Shown piece by piece: positions 1-8,463 of a stretch of 64,000 nt of DNA (its first letter is position 1; every line of letters starts with the position of its first letter). Both the position numbers and the translations under genes were made by a program. Source of the stretch: Halostagnicola larsenii XH-48 (lineage in GTDB: Archaea; Halobacteriota; Halobacteria; Halobacteriales; Natrialbaceae); NCBI RefSeq assembly GCF_000517625.1, contig NZ_CP007055.1:1-64000 (forward strand), written 5' to 3'. The notes under the pieces were generated by a model that worked only from the letters and a program-made list of their open reading frames with translations, was not told where the DNA came from and made no database searches.

Positions 1-108
1 GCAAACGGTTTTCTACGCTTGCCCGTCGGTGACTCTCGAGAGCAGCTACGATCGTCTGTTTCGTCCGATGTTGGCCTCTCGATCGACCCCTCGTTCACCG
101 TGCCCTGA
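1..108 (+). CDS. possible 3' end of a gene entering from the left
   Basis: Frame 1 is open from the window edge to a TGA at 106-108, and the GC-rich composition stops abruptly just after it. This may be the last 35 codons of a gene starting outside the window. The predicted tail, ending DPSFTVP, has no recognisable motif. Frame 2 is also open, to a TAA at 116-118, so frame and strand are not certain. Confidence 0.25.
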   Translation, partial: ANGFLRLPVGDSREQLRSSVSSDVGLSIDPSFTVP

Positions 109-481
109 TATATTATAATAATTTGGTAGCTTAGGAAAGATATATTTTATTTGCTATTAAGGCGTCGCAGTACTCACTCAAAAGCGACAAACTCAGATTA
201 TGGGTATTATGTATCTGTATGGTTTTTCTCTAGTGGTTATCTGGGAGATATTCTATGAACTTGACTCCCTTGGCATTGTTTTCACATCATCCTTGGCATA
301 TGGTAAATATACAGTTATATACTCATTATGTGGGGTATTTTCTAATTATTCGACTATATTCACACTATTCTGGGAATGCGAAAATTGACTAACGAACATC
401 TCTACTTGCTAAGAATGGAAAATAGACAAGCTAGGTAGATATATTGGAATTTGCCATATTGGCACAACTCTTGGTCGGCGC
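109..481. other. AT-rich intergenic stretch, no gene recognised
   Basis: This stretch is very AT-rich with many TATA-like runs, in sharp contrast to the flanking coding DNA. A 62-codon frame at 200-388 uses AT-rich codons and encodes a Phe/Tyr-rich peptide unlike acidic haloarchaeal proteins, so I do not accept it. The stretch lies downstream of livF and probably holds its transcription end. Confidence 0.5.
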
Positions 482-1204
482 CTAGCCGCCGATATAGGTC
501 TCGACGAATTTGTCCGACTCGAGGCTATCCGGCGTTCCAGAGCGCCGGACGGAACCGTTCTCGAGGAGGTAGAGCCGATCGGCGTGTTCGAGCGCGAACG
601 TGATGTTCTGTTCGCAGATGAGGATCTCGACGGACAGTTCCTGAATGGACTCGAGCGCCTCGCTGATGTCCTGCAGGATGACCGGCGCGAGTCCGATCGA
701 CGGCTCGTCGAGGATGAGAAACTCGGGATCGCTCATCAGCCCCCGTCCGAGCGAGAGCATCTGCTTCTCGCCGCCGCTCAGCGACTGGGTTTCCTGTGAT
801 CGTCGCTCCTCGAGTCGCGGGAAGAGATCGAAGACCTCCTCGAGTCGTTTTTCTTCGCCCTCACCGTTCAGGTACGAGCCGAGTCGAAGGTTCTGCTCGA
901 CGCTCATGAAGTCGAACAGGTCCCGACGCTCGGTACAGTAGAACAGTCCGTTTTCTATCAGTTCCGGCGTCGACGTATCGGCGACTTCCGTCCCGTTGAA
1001 CCGCACCGAGCCGTCGTACTCGTGAAATCCGCCGATCGTGTCGACCAGCGTCGATTTCCCCGCGCCGTTTGGCCCGATCACCGCGACGGTCTCACCGCTT
1101 CGGACGTCGATATCCACGTCCTCGAGCGCCTGTACCTTCCCGTACGAGACCGAGAGGTCCTCGACCGAGAGAACGGTATCGGCTTGCAGCTCCGGCGCGC
1201 TCAT
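482..1204 (-). CDS. livF: branched-chain amino acid ABC transporter ATP-binding protein LivF
   Basis: A cytoplasmic ATPase subunit of a high-affinity branched-chain amino acid type importer, 240 residues, the usual LivF length. Walker A (GPNGAGKST) is at about 44-52, the signature LSGGEKQ at 142-148 and Walker B (FLILDEPS) at 162-169. The Q-loop position reads TERRDLF, matching the glutamate-containing VPEGR type seen in LivF. Its start overlaps the end of livG by four bases (ATGA), so the two are probably translationally coupled. It is the last gene of the minus-strand block livM-livG-livF. The true substrate could be another amide or carboxylic acid, because this family also carries urea, amides and aromatic acids. 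Confidence 0.93.
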   Translation of the reverse strand: MSAPELQADTVLSVEDLSVSYGKVQALEDVDIDVRSGETVAVIGPNGAGKSTLVDTIGGFHEYDGSVRFNGTEVADTSTPELIENGLFYCTERRDLFDFMSVEQNLRLGSYLNGEGEEKRLEEVFDLFPRLEERRSQETQSLSGGEKQMLSLGRGLMSDPEFLILDEPSIGLAPVILQDISEALESIQELSVEILICEQNITFALEHADRLYLLENGSVRRSGTPDSLESDKFVETYIGG

Positions 1205-1977
1205 AGCTCGCCCCCGAGGTAGGCTTCCTGGACGGTCGGATCGTTTCGAATCTCGTCGGGGGTCCCTTCGGCGATCTTTTCGCCGAACGAGATCACGACG
1301 ACTCTGTCCACCAGATCCAGGAGTCCGTGCATGTTGTGGTCGATAACGATCAACGTCATTCCGTCCTCGCGAAGCGATCGAAACAGCGTCGCCGTCCGAT
1401 CGACCTCTTCGGGCGTGAGCCCGGCGAACGGTTCGTCGACCAACAGGAGATCGGGTTCCGTTCCGAGCGCCCGGCCGACCTCGAGTCGCAACAATCCGGC
1501 GTGCGGGAGTTCGTCCGGCATCTGATGCATGTATTCGGTCAGACCGACCTGTTGGCAGATCTCCCTGGCTCGATCTTCCACGTCGGTCCGGAACTCGCTG
1601 AACGAAAACAGCTTGTTCGGAACCATCGACAGCGAGACGTTCTCGAGAACGGTTCGATCCTCGAGCGGTCGGAAGGTCTGGTACGTTCGGGCCAGTCCCC
1701 TCTCGACGAGCGCGTACTGGGGAACTCCGGTAATATCTTCGCCCTGATAGTAGACCGTGCCGTCGGTGGGCGGAAACGCTCCCGACACGCAGTTGAAGGT
1801 CGTCGATTTGCCGGCCCCGTTCGGGCCGATAAACCCCAGGATCTCCCCGTCGTGGACCGAAAACGAAAGATCGTCGACGGCGACGACGCCGCCGAAGCGC
1901 TTGGTCACGTTCTCGAGGCGGAGAACGTCGTCCGTGCGTGCTGTGCCATCGACCGATTGCGTAGCGTGTGAACTCAT
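1201..1977 (-). CDS. livG: branched-chain amino acid ABC transporter ATP-binding protein LivG
   Basis: The second ATPase subunit of the Liv importer, 258 residues. Walker A (GPNGAGKST) is at 51-59, the Q-loop glutamine in TYQTFR near 100, and Walker B (LLLVDEP) at 177-183. The ABC signature is unusual: family members normally read LPYGQQRRLE or similar, and here residues 157-166 read LPHAGLLRLE, so the Gly-Gln pair is replaced. It would pair with LivF, whose signature is canonical. It overlaps livF by four bases and follows livM by 13 bases. The family assignment is secure. Whether the odd signature lowers ATP hydrolysis at one site is inference. Confidence 0.92.
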   Translation of the reverse strand: MSSHATQSVDGTARTDDVLRLENVTKRFGGVVAVDDLSFSVHDGEILGFIGPNGAGKSTTFNCVSGAFPPTDGTVYYQGEDITGVPQYALVERGLARTYQTFRPLEDRTVLENVSLSMVPNKLFSFSEFRTDVEDRAREICQQVGLTEYMHQMPDELPHAGLLRLEVGRALGTEPDLLLVDEPFAGLTPEEVDRTATLFRSLREDGMTLIVIDHNMHGLLDLVDRVVVISFGEKIAEGTPDEIRNDPTVQEAYLGGEL

Positions 1978-1990
1978 TGGTGGCTCCGTG

Positions 1991-3019
1991 TTAGGTGGTT
2001 GGGTTCGCGCGTCGATCCCGCAACTCGAGGATCTTGCGACTCAGGTCGGACAGTCCCGGAATTATCCCTTTCGGCAGGAAGAACAGGACGAGTAACGCGA
2101 GCGTGAAGAACAGCACCATCGAGACGTGACTGAACGTCGTTTGCAGGATATCTCGAACGAAGTAGTAGACGATACCGACCGCTGCGGGGCCGGTGATCGT
2201 TCCCATGCCGCCGAGGATGCTGATCAGCACGACTTCGATGCTGACGACGACCAGTAACAGGGAGCCGGGCGACGGACTTCCGACCGGGGTGTGGACGAAT
2301 GCCGCCCCGGCGAATCCACCGACCGCACCGCTCATCGTGAAGGCGAACACTTTGAATTTCGCCGGGTTGATTCCGGAGGCCAGAACCGCGTCTTCGTCCT
2401 CTCGAATCGCGGTGAAGATGTCGCCGACGTAGGATCGAGTGAACACGTAAAAAAGCGCGTAAATCCCCAGGAACAGCATGAGGCTGATATAGAAGTATAC
2501 AAACACTTCCTGATCGAACGGCCTTCTGAACCCGATCATCGTGAGGATCGATGCGGCCGTATCGCCGACGGAAATCAGGTTTTCAGGGCTTCGAAGGCCC
2601 GCTTCGCCTCCGAGAACGTCCGGAAAGATGTTGGTGATTTGCACGAGTATAAGCGGAATAATCAGCGTGATGAGCGCGAGATACGGCCCCCGAAGCCGAA
2701 GCGCCGGGAAACCGACGACGATTCCGAACAGCGCCGCCACCGCAGTCCCCATACCGATCGCGAGCGCGGGAGTGACGCCGTGTTGCAGATTTGCGATCGC
2801 CGCCGTGTATCCCCCTGCCGCGAAGAACATGCTGTGTCCGAAACTCAACTGCCCGGTGTACCCCGAGACGTAGTCCCAACTCATCGCGAACATGCCGAGA
2901 AACAACGCTCCCGTGAGCTGTCGTAGCGTGAGCACGTCGAGTAAAAACGGTGCAAACGCCAACCCTCCCAGACAGATGATACCCACTACGTGCCGTGGTT
3001 CGAAATCTAAACGTGTCAT
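1991..3019 (-). CDS. livM: branched-chain amino acid ABC transporter permease LivM
   Basis: An integral membrane permease of the Liv system, 342 residues, largely hydrophobic with about eight to ten predicted membrane segments. Family features include the N-terminal WDYVSGYTGQLSFGHSMFF segment and the cytoplasmic loop with FTAIREDEDAVLASGIN, the EAA-like contact with the ATPases. It is the first gene of the minus block livM-livG-livF. A good TATA element lies about 40 bases upstream. The chosen ATG gives the expected first membrane segment. It should form the pore together with LivH, which is encoded divergently. Confidence 0.92.
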   Translation of the reverse strand: MTRLDFEPRHVVGIICLGGLAFAPFLLDVLTLRQLTGALFLGMFAMSWDYVSGYTGQLSFGHSMFFAAGGYTAAIANLQHGVTPALAIGMGTAVAALFGIVVGFPALRLRGPYLALITLIIPLILVQITNIFPDVLGGEAGLRSPENLISVGDTAASILTMIGFRRPFDQEVFVYFYISLMLFLGIYALFYVFTRSYVGDIFTAIREDEDAVLASGINPAKFKVFAFTMSGAVGGFAGAAFVHTPVGSPSPGSLLLVVVSIEVVLISILGGMGTITGPAAVGIVYYFVRDILQTTFSHVSMVLFFTLALLVLFFLPKGIIPGLSDLSRKILELRDRRANPTT

Positions 3020-3058
3020 GTCATCACTTACCCTCTCGTTAGAGAACTTTCGACATAG

Positions 3059-3066
3059 TATTTATA
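3059..3066 (-). promoter_or_regulatory. TATA box for livMGF
   Basis: On the minus strand the sequence reads TATAAATA, centred about 43 bases before the livM ATG. Transcription would start near 3036 and leave a short leader with a GAGGG run that may act as a ribosome site. Confidence 0.55.
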
Positions 3067-3100
3067 CTTTATCATCCACCCAACTCCCCCACCTCTGCGG

Positions 3101-3117
3101 GTGTGTTACCAACACAC
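3101..3117. promoter_or_regulatory. 17-bp perfect inverted repeat between divergent liv operons
   Basis: Arms GTGTGTT (3101-3107) and AACACAC (3111-3117) flank a 3-base spacer. The repeat abuts the livK TATA box, where the BRE would lie, and is about 40 bases upstream of the livM TATA box. This is a plausible operator for a dimeric regulator controlling both blocks; the regulator is unknown. Confidence 0.5.
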
Positions 3118-3124
3118 TTATTTA
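3117..3124 (+). promoter_or_regulatory. TATA box for livKH
   Basis: CTTATTTA is centred about 27 bases before the livK ATG at 3148, the spacing of a leaderless haloarchaeal transcript. This supports the 3148 start over the upstream ATG at 3103. Confidence 0.5.
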
Positions 3125-3147
3125 GGATGATGCGTATCTCAGCTATT

Positions 3148-4425
3148 ATGCGTGATAACGCAACACAGGGTATCGACAGACGTCGGTTTGTCGGAATGGT
3201 CGGTGCAGGTGCAACGATGTCCGTCGCTGGCTGTCTTGGTGGGACAGATAGCAGCGGCGGAAGCGACGGTGTCCAGATCGGTCTCCTCGCGTTCGAACCC
3301 GGGAGCGCCCCGCAGGGAACCGCACAGAAACAGGCCGCCCAGATGGCAGTCGACGAACTCAACGACGACGGCGGGTTACTCGGCGAGGACATCCAACTTC
3401 ACGTCGCGAACTATCAGGGGGACACGACGACCGCAGAGAATCGCTACCTCGAGTTCGTCGTCGAGGACGGCGTCGACATGACCGCCGGCGTGTTCCGGAC
3501 GGAGGTGATGCTCGATCTCATGGACAACATCGCCGAACACCAGGTCGTTCACATCAGCGGTGGAAACACTTCGCCAGAGGTCTCGCAATTCCTCGCCGAC
3601 GATTACGACCAGTACAAGTACCACTTTCGCCCCTACGGAAACGCGGTCATCTGGGTGGAGTCGGTCGCGGAGTTTGCCGGTTACATGCACGAAGAGGAGG
3701 GATGGGACACGGTCGGCATCCTCAACGAGGAGTTCGAGTGGACGCAGCCGTTCTCGGACGATCTCCCCGGATTGCTCGAAGACCAGGGAATCGATGTCCC
3801 GTACAACGAGCGCTATCCCGGTGATACGGATAACTTCACGCCGCTTTTCGACAGCCTCGAGTCCGAAGGCGTCGACGCCGTGTTGATGAGTATGGCCCAC
3901 ACCGCCGGGCCCGCACAGATTCAGTGGCGCGACGAGGAACGCGACTTCGCCATCGCGGGGCTGATCTCGCAGATCAACGATCCGGGCGCACACGAAGCCT
4001 TCGACGGGGCGACCGAGTTCGCGATGAGTAACACGCCCGGCGTCCACAAGGCGGAACTCTCCGACCAGACGACGTCGTTCGCGGAGGACTACTACGACGA
4101 GTACGGCGTCTATCCGAACGATGCCTTCGCCTATGCCACCTACGACGGGATCAAGATGTGGGCGGAAGTCGTCGCACAGGAGGAGACGACCGATTCCGAG
4201 ACGATCGTCCCCGCGCTCGCCTCACATACCTACGAGGGAACGCGCGGAACGATCGAGTTCAACGGCGAGGACAGCGAGTTCCCCCACGACGCCGTGTTCG
4301 GAGAAGACCGCCTCCGCCGAGTCAACTTCCAGTGGCAGGTCGACGACGATGGCGAGGGCGTTCAGGAAGTAATTTACCCCGATGACCTGGCAACGTCCGA
4401 CTACCAGGAGCCAGAGTGGTTCTGA
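3148..4425 (+). CDS. livK: ABC transporter substrate-binding lipoprotein, LivK/Leu-Ile-Val family
   Basis: The extracellular binding protein of the Liv importer, 425 residues. The N-terminus carries a Tat signal (DRRRFVG at about 10-15) and a lipobox SVAGC, so it is exported folded and lipid-anchored outside the membrane. The rest is a type I periplasmic-binding fold, with the family phrase AVDELNDDGGLLG near the start and alternating Rossmann-like halves. The start at 3148 is chosen because it places the Tat motif near the N-terminus and fits the TATA spacing. It lies three bases upstream of livH and is divergent from livMGF. The ligand is not predictable; the adjacent acyl-CoA genes hint at an organic acid as an alternative to an amino acid. 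Confidence 0.9.
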   Translation: MRDNATQGIDRRRFVGMVGAGATMSVAGCLGGTDSSGGSDGVQIGLLAFEPGSAPQGTAQKQAAQMAVDELNDDGGLLGEDIQLHVANYQGDTTTAENRYLEFVVEDGVDMTAGVFRTEVMLDLMDNIAEHQVVHISGGNTSPEVSQFLADDYDQYKYHFRPYGNAVIWVESVAEFAGYMHEEEGWDTVGILNEEFEWTQPFSDDLPGLLEDQGIDVPYNERYPGDTDNFTPLFDSLESEGVDAVLMSMAHTAGPAQIQWRDEERDFAIAGLISQINDPGAHEAFDGATEFAMSNTPGVHKAELSDQTTSFAEDYYDEYGVYPNDAFAYATYDGIKMWAEVVAQEETTDSETIVPALASHTYEGTRGTIEFNGEDSEFPHDAVFGEDRLRRVNFQWQVDDDGEGVQEVIYPDDLATSDYQEPEWF

Positions 4426-4428
4426 CGC

Positions 4429-5286
4429 ATGGTAGACTTCGTCGGTATCGCAGCGAACACGCTCATCCTCGGTTCGCTGTACGCGCTCATCGCGATCGGG
4501 TTCACGCTGGTGTTCGGCGTCGCGGGACAGGCGAACCTCGCCCACGGCGGAACCATTACGATCGGTGCGTTCACCGCCTGGTACGTTTCCGGACTGGGAT
4601 ACAGCGTCTGGATCGGGTTGCTCGCAGCAACCGTCACCGGTGCGCTCTTTCACATCGTTCTGCATAGTTTGTTGGTCAAGCACACGGAGGACCCGGTCAA
4701 CGTCCTGATCATCACGCTGCTGTCCTGGCTGATCATCGAGTACTCTTTCCGGGCAATGGTCGGGACCAGTCCGCGATCGGTCCCGTCCATGCTCGAGGGG
4801 AGTACGTCCATCGGCGGCGTCTCGTTTCTCTATAACAACCTGTTGATCTTCGTCGTCTCGTGGCTGTTCATCATCGGGCTGTTCGTGTTCATCAATCACA
4901 CGAAGGTCGGCCAGGCGATCATCGCGACGGGAATGAACGAGAAGGGGGCGGCACTGGTCGGTATCGACACCGACAAGATCACGCTCATGGTCTGGGCGCT
5001 CGCGGGTATCCTCGCGGGATCGGCCGGCGTTCTCTACGGGACCTTTCGCGCCGCCTCCTACGACATGGGGATGACGCCGCTGGTGCTTGCGTTCGCCATC
5101 GTCATCCTCGGCGGCATCGGTTCCATCCGCGGCAGCATCCTCGCCGCGTACATCATCGGTTTTCTCGAGGTGTTCACCACGTCCGCCATTTCGCCGCGGC
5201 TGAGCGGCATGACGGCGCTGATTCTGATCATCCTCGTGTTGCTCTACAAGCCGACTGGCCTGTACGGTCGGGAACTTCCCACCTGA
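4429..5286 (+). CDS. livH: branched-chain amino acid ABC transporter permease LivH
   Basis: A membrane permease of 285 residues with about eight hydrophobic segments. Family landmarks are GSLYALIAIGFTLVFGV and GQANLAHGGT at the N-terminus, and the loop ATGMNEKGAALVGIDTDKI that contacts the ATPase. It starts three bases after livK stops, so the pair form an operon. Together with livM, livG and livF on the opposite strand it completes a five-part transporter, an arrangement split by the shared control region at 3020-3147. Confidence 0.92.
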   Translation: MVDFVGIAANTLILGSLYALIAIGFTLVFGVAGQANLAHGGTITIGAFTAWYVSGLGYSVWIGLLAATVTGALFHIVLHSLLVKHTEDPVNVLIITLLSWLIIEYSFRAMVGTSPRSVPSMLEGSTSIGGVSFLYNNLLIFVVSWLFIIGLFVFINHTKVGQAIIATGMNEKGAALVGIDTDKITLMVWALAGILAGSAGVLYGTFRAASYDMGMTPLVLAFAIVILGGIGSIRGSILAAYIIGFLEVFTTSAISPRLSGMTALILIILVLLYKPTGLYGRELPT

Positions 5287-5407
5287 ACCGTCGGTTTTCC
5301 CGATCTGTTCTCGAGCCGATCGACTGCCTCGTTCGTGACCATTTTAACGAGTACCCTCGAGCACGCTGGTATTGTGCGAGTCACCTTTTCCTCCACCCGG
5401 CCAGTAG

Positions 5408-5415
5408 CTATATTT
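5408..5415 (+). promoter_or_regulatory. TATA box for the transducer gene
   Basis: CTATATTT lies about 29 bases before the ATG at 5441, fitting a nearly leaderless transcript. Confidence 0.45.
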
Positions 5416-5440
5416 TCGCCCTCTGTGAACACGTTCGACA

Positions 5441-6772
5441 ATGACTGGCAGACGTCTGTTGCTCCCGGACCACCTCGACTCCCGCGACGAAGCGGGCGAT
5501 GAATCGATCGACGCCGTGCGAGCGGAACGTGATTTCTGGCAAACGCTCTTCGAGGGACTGGTCGAGGAGTTTCCGGAGCCGATCCTCGTCGTCAACGACG
5601 ACGGTGCCATTACCCACTGGAACGACGAGAGCGCAGAGCTAACCGGCGTTGCCCACGAGAACGCACTCGGCGAGCAGGCGCTTGACGTGATCGGAACGGA
5701 CGGCGTCGAGGAAACGTTGGCCGAGGAGATCGCCCGGACGGGCGAGGCGATTCAGGAGTCGGAGATCCGATCCGGCGGCCCGCCGGACGATCAGTGGCAC
5801 ATCCGCACGGCCGGGGTCCCGCTCCGGACGCCCGAGGGCGATTCGATCGGCGCGTTCGAGTACATCACGATCGTGACGGAGCTGGTCGAACAACGCGACG
5901 AACTCGAGGCCGTCCAGACGGCCATTAGCGACATCGTCGACGGCGCTGTCGACGAGCTACTCAGTGCCGCAGAGACGAACGCGGGGACGACCGACGACGT
6001 CGACGATCTGGCCGCAACGCAGGTCCGGAACCTCGCGGAGGTACGCAACGAGATGGAGTCGCTGTCGGCGACCGTCGAGGAGATCTCCGCCAGCGCCGAA
6101 GAGGTCAGCAGCCAGAGCCAGACCGCCGCCGAACTGGCCGACGAATCGAAGGACGCGACCGCCGATATCGTCTCGATCATCGACGACGTTCGCGACGCGA
6201 CAGATACGCTTTCTGCGACGACCCAGACCTTAGAACAGCGGATGAAAGAGATCGACAAAGTGGTCGACGTGATCGATCGGATCGCCGACGAAACGAATCT
6301 ACTGGCGGTCAACGCAAACATTCAGGCCGCACAGGTCGACTCCGGCGCTGCGGGATTCGCCGTCGTCGCAGACGAAGTCAAAGCGCTCGCCGACCAGTCC
6401 AAAGGCGAGGTCGAAACGATCGAGGACATCGTCGAGGAGGTCAGCCGGAATACGACCGAAACGATCGATAACGTCGGGACGACGATCGACCGCGTCGACG
6501 ACGCCATCGAGCGGGCCCGGACGGTCGACGACAAACAGTCGGAGATCAGAGCCGCGGTCGAGGAAGCGACCACAGGAATCGATCAGATCGCCGATGCGAC
6601 CGACGACCAGGCCGCGACCGCACAGGAGGTAACGACGATGCTCGGCAACTCGCTCGAGCAGATCGAAGCCGTCGCCGACGAAATCGAGACGCTCGCGGAA
6701 ACGAACGACCGGCAGGCCGCGAAGGTTCGCGAAGTCAGAGACGAGGTCCGCGACCTCGAGTCGGATCTGTAA
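5441..6772 (+). CDS. soluble methyl-accepting chemotaxis-type transducer with PAS domain
   Basis: A 443-residue cytoplasmic signal transducer. Residues about 32-150 form a PAS sensory domain (EPILVVNDDGAITHWND, then ENALGEQALDVIG). Residues about 155-440 are a long coiled coil with the conserved MCP hairpin tip, reading ADETNLLAVNANIQAAQ at 282-298 and GFAVVADEVKALA at 305-317, which binds CheA/CheW. There is no membrane segment, so it senses an internal signal such as redox, a cofactor or a metabolite. It is transcribed alone, between the importer and the acyl-CoA cassette. It resembles haloarchaeal Htr proteins; the stimulus is unknown. It might report on uptake or metabolism of the imported compound, but that is inference from position only. 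Confidence 0.88.
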   Translation: MTGRRLLLPDHLDSRDEAGDESIDAVRAERDFWQTLFEGLVEEFPEPILVVNDDGAITHWNDESAELTGVAHENALGEQALDVIGTDGVEETLAEEIARTGEAIQESEIRSGGPPDDQWHIRTAGVPLRTPEGDSIGAFEYITIVTELVEQRDELEAVQTAISDIVDGAVDELLSAAETNAGTTDDVDDLAATQVRNLAEVRNEMESLSATVEEISASAEEVSSQSQTAAELADESKDATADIVSIIDDVRDATDTLSATTQTLEQRMKEIDKVVDVIDRIADETNLLAVNANIQAAQVDSGAAGFAVVADEVKALADQSKGEVETIEDIVEEVSRNTTETIDNVGTTIDRVDDAIERARTVDDKQSEIRAAVEEATTGIDQIADATDDQAATAQEVTTMLGNSLEQIEAVADEIETLAETNDRQAAKVREVRDEVRDLESDL

Positions 6773-6834
6773 TCGGTCGCGGTTCGTCGAACGGGAGAAC
6801 TGAATTAGATGCGCCGACGGCGACAGGTCGTCGC

Positions 6835-8463
6835 TTACTCCTCGAGGGGCAGTCCGTCGTACTCCTCGTCGAAGTCGTCGCGGAGCGCTTTCTTGTTGAA
6901 TTTCCCGGTCGTCGTCTTCGGAATCTGCTCTACGAAGACGATCTTATCCGGCATCCACCACTTGGGATAGCGCTCGCGGAGGTGGGTCCGCAGTTCGTCG
7001 GCGGTCACGTCGTCCGTGGACGGAACGACGTAGGCGACCGGCCGTTCGTCCCACTTCTCGTGTTCGACGCTGATGACCGTCGCCTCCTCGACCGCGTCGT
7101 GGGCCATCAGTTCGTTCTCGAGTTCGATCGAGGAGATCCACTCCCCGCCGCTCTTGATGATGTCGTCGAGTCGGTCGACGACCTCGAGGTAGCCGTACTC
7201 GTCGATCGTGCCGACGTCGCCGCTTTTGAACCAGCCGTCGTCGGTGAACGATTCGGCCGTAGCTTCAGGGCGTTTGTAGTACTCGTCGATGAGCCAGGGT
7301 GCGCGGGCCTGGATCTCGCCGGAGGATTCCCCGTCGTGGGGGACCTCCTCGCCGCTTTGATCGCGCAGGCGGATCTGGACGCCGGGGGCGGGGATGCCGG
7401 GTTTCATCTGCTGTTGGTACCGGCCGCTCTCGTCGAGTTCCTCCTTGACCTCGGTGGTCGTCATGGTGTTCACGAGGTTCGGGGCGGCCTCGGTCATCCC
7501 GTAGCCCTGGTAGATCGGCGCGCCGATCTCCTTGTCGAATTTCTCCATGAGCCACTCGGGTGGCGAACTGCCGCCGGTCAGGACCCGGTCGAGGCTCTCG
7601 AGTTCGATGTCGTCGCGCTCGTCGTAGAAACTGGCCATCTCGCGCCAGACCGTCGGGACGGCGGCGGTGATGGTGACGCCCTCCCGATCGATCAGTTCGG
7701 CGATCTGCTCGGAGTCGGTCTTCGGTCCGGGCAACACGAGCTTCGAGCCACACAGCGTCGCGGTGTAGGGGAGCCCCCAGCCATTGACGTGGTACATCGG
7801 CACGACGGGCATGACGACATCGTTTTCGCTGATTTTGAACACGTCGATGTGACTGTGGGTCAGCGTGTGCAGGTAGATGTTCCGGTGGGTGTAAGCGACG
7901 CCCTTCGGGAGCCCGGTCGTCCCGGAGGTATAACAGATGCCCGCCTCCCGTTCCTCGTCGATATCCGGCCACTCGTAGTCGGTCTCGTGGCCGGAGAGGA
8001 GGTCTTCGTAGGACTGTATCGGCTCGAGGTCCGTCTCCGGCACCTCGTCGTCGAGGACGACGTAGTGCTCGACGGTCTCGAACTGATCAGCGACGTTCTC
8101 GACGGTCTCTACGAACGCCGGATCGACGAAGACGACCTCGTCTTCGGCCTCGTTGACGATCTCGACGATGTGCTCGTCGGGGAGCATGTGGTTCGTCATG
8201 TGGATGCTCCGACCGCTACAGGACAGGCCGAAGTAGAGTTCGTAGTGGCGGTGGTGGTTGATCGCCATCACCGACGCCCGACTGCCCATCTCGAGGCCGA
8301 GTTCGTCGAGCGCGTTCGCGAGCTGAGCCATTCGATCCGCCGCCTCGTCGTAGGTGTATCGATGAGTCGTTCCGTCCGCTTCCTCCGAGACGATCTCCTT
8401 GTGACCGAACTGGGAGACCGCCCGATCGAGCATGACCTGCAGCGTGAGTTCGTAGTCTTTCAT
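6835..8463 (-). CDS. long/medium-chain acyl-CoA synthetase (AMP-forming)
   Basis: A cytoplasmic ANL-superfamily ligase of 542 residues that activates a carboxylic acid to its CoA thioester using ATP. The P-loop motif YTSGTTGLPKG is at 178-188, the GYGMTEAAP motif at about 320, and GWFKSGDVG further on. The catalytic lysine in PKTTTGKFNKK is K521. It overlaps the upstream DUF35 gene by four bases, tying it to the thiolase and dehydrogenase/hydratase genes. Sequence resemblance is to fatty-acid ligases of the AlkK type. The chain length or aromatic nature of the substrate cannot be read from sequence. Confidence 0.9.
   Translation of the reverse strand: MKDYELTLQVMLDRAVSQFGHKEIVSEEADGTTHRYTYDEAADRMAQLANALDELGLEMGSRASVMAINHHRHYELYFGLSCSGRSIHMTNHMLPDEHIVEIVNEAEDEVVFVDPAFVETVENVADQFETVEHYVVLDDEVPETDLEPIQSYEDLLSGHETDYEWPDIDEEREAGICYTSGTTGLPKGVAYTHRNIYLHTLTHSHIDVFKISENDVVMPVVPMYHVNGWGLPYTATLCGSKLVLPGPKTDSEQIAELIDREGVTITAAVPTVWREMASFYDERDDIELESLDRVLTGGSSPPEWLMEKFDKEIGAPIYQGYGMTEAAPNLVNTMTTTEVKEELDESGRYQQQMKPGIPAPGVQIRLRDQSGEEVPHDGESSGEIQARAPWLIDEYYKRPEATAESFTDDGWFKSGDVGTIDEYGYLEVVDRLDDIIKSGGEWISSIELENELMAHDAVEEATVISVEHEKWDERPVAYVVPSTDDVTADELRTHLRERYPKWWMPDKIVFVEQIPKTTTGKFNKKALRDDFDEEYDGLPLEE

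Noticed and set aside
200-388. 62-codon plus-strand frame in the AT-rich left gap
   Set aside because: AT-rich codons, Phe/Tyr-rich product and no halophilic acidic bias; no ribosome site or conserved feature.
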